The translations under genes were made by a program, and so were the position numbers. Shown in pieces: positions 5,894 through 7,213 of a stretch of DNA of 7,213 nt. The stretch spans positions 1 through 7,213 of the forward strand of contig JAJBVR010000036.1 of assembly GCA_020859725.1 (NCBI GenBank), read 5' to 3'. Each line of letters begins with the position of its first letter. The first letter of the stretch is position 1. Source of the DNA: Clostridiales bacterium (GTDB taxonomy: Bacteria; Bacillota; Clostridia; Oscillospirales; Acutalibacteraceae). A model generated the notes under the pieces. It was not told the DNA's origin, made no database searches, and saw nothing but the letters and a program-made list of their open reading frames with translations.

Positions 5894-6112
5894 TTGCTTG
5901 GCAAAGAGGAAACAGATATTTCTTCGGTTAAAAAGGGTTCAGTTCTTATAGCTTCCGATTTTACGCCTTCAATGACTTCTAAAATAAATAAAGATAATGT
6001 TGAAGCCATAATAGGCGAGGTGGGCGGAGTAACGTCCCACAGCGCGATTATTGCCAGAGCAATGGGTATTCCGTGTGTTCTTGGCGTAAAAAAACGCGGA
6101 AAAAATTTTTGA
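5894..6112 (+). CDS. ptsI: Enzyme I fragment 2: swivelling domain with the catalytic histidine
   Basis: This frame-2 segment is real coding sequence from about 5888 (KILLGKEETDISS). It contains the signature GGVTSHSAIIARAMGIP, with phosphorylated His188 at codon 6038-6040, and ends correctly at VLGVK near 6090. The last residues before TGA at 6110-6112 (KRGKNF) are out of frame. The TTG at 5894 is only the first start-like codon; there is no evidence that it is used. Confidence 0.72.
   Translation: MLGKEETDISSVKKGSVLIASDFTPSMTSKINKDNVEAIIGEVGGVTSHSAIIARAMGIPCVLGVKKRGKNF
6088..6094 (+). other. Frameshift 2 in ptsI (one A gained in A7)
   Basis: Seven A follow GT. With six A the frame reads GVKNAEKIFENGEF and joins fragment 3 smoothly; with seven it reads KKRGKNF and stops. 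It restores the frame lost at 5884-5886. Confidence 0.82.
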
Positions 6113-6131
6113 AAACGGTGAATTTATTATT

Positions 6132-7100
6132 GTGGACGCGGTTAAAGGCGAAATTATTTCAGGCGCCGATTCCGAGAGCACAAAACTCTATACCGATTTA
6201 AAAAAGCAGGAGGAAAAAGAGCGCCTGAGCCTTAAAGAGTATATAAACAGAAAAACCGTTACAAAAAGCGGGCTCCAAAAGGCTGTGTATTCAAACATTG
6301 CCAAGGCGGAGGATGTTCATAACGCCGTTGTAAACGGAGCTGAGGGAATAGGCCTTTTCAGAACGGAGTTTCTTTATATGGACAGAAATGAGGCTCCCGG
6401 CGAGGATGAGCAGTTTGAGGCGTACAGCACTGTTGCCAAGGCGATGGGCGGAAAAGAGGTTATAATCCGCACATTGGATGTGGGCGGAGATAAAAATATA
6501 GATTATCTTAATATTGAAAAAGAAGATAATCCGTTTATGGGGCTAAGGGCAATTCGCTATTGCTTAAAAAACAGAGAATTGTTTAAAATCCAGCTGAGAG
6601 CCCTTTTGAGAGCCGCATGTTACGGAAACATAAAAATTATACTTCCTCTTGTTTGCACTGTTGATGAAGTGCTTCAGGCAAAGAGAATTTTAGAGGAATG
6701 CAAAGCCGAATTGTATAACAGCGGCGTGCAATACAAAGATGATATAAAGCTGGGAATAATGATTGAAACTCCCGCAGCCGTTTTGATTTCTGATGAGCTG
6801 GCTAATTTAGTTGATTTCTTCAGCATTGGCACAAATGACTTAACCGGCTATACCATGGCGGCGGACAGAGGCAACAGAGAAGTTTCTTATCTTTATGATT
6901 CAAATAACACGGCTGTTCTTAAAGCAATAGAGCTTACTATTAAAAACGCAAACGCGGCAAAAATTCCTGTTGGAATGTGCGGGGAAGCGGCAGCAGACCC
7001 AAAGATGATTCCTTTGCTTTTAAAATGGGGGCTGGATGAATTTTCTGTTTCAACCTCACGCGTTTTGAAAACAAGAAAAATAATTTGCCAAAGCGAATAG
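6132..7100 (+). CDS. ptsI: Enzyme I fragment 3: C-terminal PEP-binding TIM-barrel domain
   Basis: Frame 3 is authentic from about 6093 (NAEKIFENGEF); GTG 6132 is merely the first start-like codon. The fragment holds the PEP- and Mg-binding barrel and dimerisation domain: GIGLFRTEFLYMDR (Arg295), RTLDVGGDK (Arg331), NPFMGLRAIR, IMIETPAAV (Glu430), GTNDLTGYTMAADRGN (Asn453) and PVGMCGEAAADP (Cys501). The C-terminus KTRKIICQSE is a plausible natural end. PEP binding resides here, but phosphotransfer needs the histidine of the preceding fragment. Confidence 0.78.
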   Translation: MDAVKGEIISGADSESTKLYTDLKKQEEKERLSLKEYINRKTVTKSGLQKAVYSNIAKAEDVHNAVVNGAEGIGLFRTEFLYMDRNEAPGEDEQFEAYSTVAKAMGGKEVIIRTLDVGGDKNIDYLNIEKEDNPFMGLRAIRYCLKNRELFKIQLRALLRAACYGNIKIILPLVCTVDEVLQAKRILEECKAELYNSGVQYKDDIKLGIMIETPAAVLISDELANLVDFFSIGTNDLTGYTMAADRGNREVSYLYDSNNTAVLKAIELTIKNANAAKIPVGMCGEAAADPKMIPLLLKWGLDEFSVSTSRVLKTRKIICQSE

Positions 7101-7213
7101 AGTAAATTTAATTTGTTTAAGCGTTTTCGGATTTGCTTTGCCAAACATTCAATTTTAATCCGGGTGAATATACAATGTAAGTGCAACAGTCAAAAAGACG
7201 AAAAAGAATGACT
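7101..7213. other. Intergenic DNA after ptsI; no gene supported
   Basis: 113 AT-rich bases with no credible reading frame. CAAAGCGAAT (7089-7098) can pair with ATTTGCTTTG (7131-7140) with one wobble, but the loop is 32 nt and no T-run follows, so I do not call a terminator. AACAGTCAAAAA at 7185-7196 repeats the motif at 1392-1403 upstream of fruR. Confidence 0.5.

Larger units (their letters stand above)
5478..7100 (+). pseudogene. ptsI: ptsI, PTS enzyme I, interrupted by two compensating frameshifts
   Basis: Enzyme I (PEP-protein phosphotransferase) starts the relay by transferring phosphate from PEP to its own histidine and then to HPr. ATG at 5478 overlaps the ptsH end; an in-frame GTG at 5469 is possible but adds an atypical MVW, and MNKIKGIAVSEG fits the family. 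The frame changes from 3 to 2 at 5884-5886 (one T lost) and back to 3 at 6088-6094 (one A gained). The net length is unchanged at 540 residues. In corrected numbering the key residues are His188 (phosphorylated), Arg295, Arg331, Glu430, Asn453 and Cys501, each one less than the E. coli enzyme I numbers I recall. All catalytic sites are therefore present. The regular agreement argues against long-term decay. The encoded product as written would stop after 136 residues. Confidence 0.85.

Noticed and set aside
7089..7140. Terminator after ptsI
   Set aside because: The 10-bp stem has a 32-nt loop, begins inside the ptsI coding end, and lacks a U-tract.
7148..7176. Forward promoter TTCAAT-17-TACAAT near the window end
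   Set aside because: The -35 box matches the consensus at only 3 of 6 positions and no gene start is visible afterwards.
6893..7186. Reverse-strand reading frame covering the ptsI 3' end
   Set aside because: Most of it mirrors conserved enzyme I codons and the translated product resembles no family I know. The upstream TTGACT/TATATT boxes on that strand are only 15 nt apart.

Overview
This AT-rich window looks like chromosomal DNA from a Gram-positive, Clostridia-type (Bacillota) organism. The evidence is indirect: a DeoR-family FruR rather than a Cra/LacI-type regulator, an HPr with the regulatory Ser46 typical of Bacillota, an EIIA-EIIB-EIIC order in the fructose permease, purine-rich Shine-Dalgarno sites and a GltA/NfnB-type flavoprotein. 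I cannot name a genus. No mobile element, phage gene, CRISPR array, tRNA or rRNA is visible.

Layout. Positions 1-1278 carry the 3' part of a GltA/NfnB-type iron-sulfur flavoprotein, closed by a clear Rho-independent terminator (1297-1329). The gap to 1553 is a compact regulatory region with two candidate sigma-A promoters, two perfect inverted repeats and two pairs of 10-bp tandem repeats. From 1554 to 7100 all genes lie on the plus strand in one tight operon: fruR (DeoR-type repressor), fruK (1-phosphofructokinase), fruA (fructose PTS EIIABC), ptsH (HPr) and ptsI (enzyme I). Gaps are 5-22 nt, and ptsH and ptsI overlap by 8 nt. The last 113 bases hold no gene I can support.

How the genes work together. 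Enzyme I takes phosphate from PEP and gives it to HPr His15. HPr passes it to EIIA His67 and EIIB Cys175 of FruA, whose membrane EIIC domain imports fructose as fructose-1-phosphate. FruK converts this to fructose-1,6-bisphosphate. FruR probably senses a fructose metabolite, most likely fructose-1-phosphate by family analogy, and controls the promoters upstream of itself. The operon therefore encodes a complete phosphate relay including both general PTS proteins.

The notable feature is damage confined to the two largest operon genes. As written, fruA has an in-frame TAA at codon 43 and two frameshifts. ptsI has two opposite single-base frameshifts that cancel and bracket the domain with the catalytic histidine. 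The indels lie in or beside short homopolymers. After correction the lengths are normal (about 649 and 540 residues) and every catalytic motif I checked is intact. This fits sequencing or assembly error, or very recent inactivation, better than old decay. gltA, fruR, fruK and ptsH are intact. I found no convincing undescribed system; the best leads are the clustered disruptions and the dense operator region.
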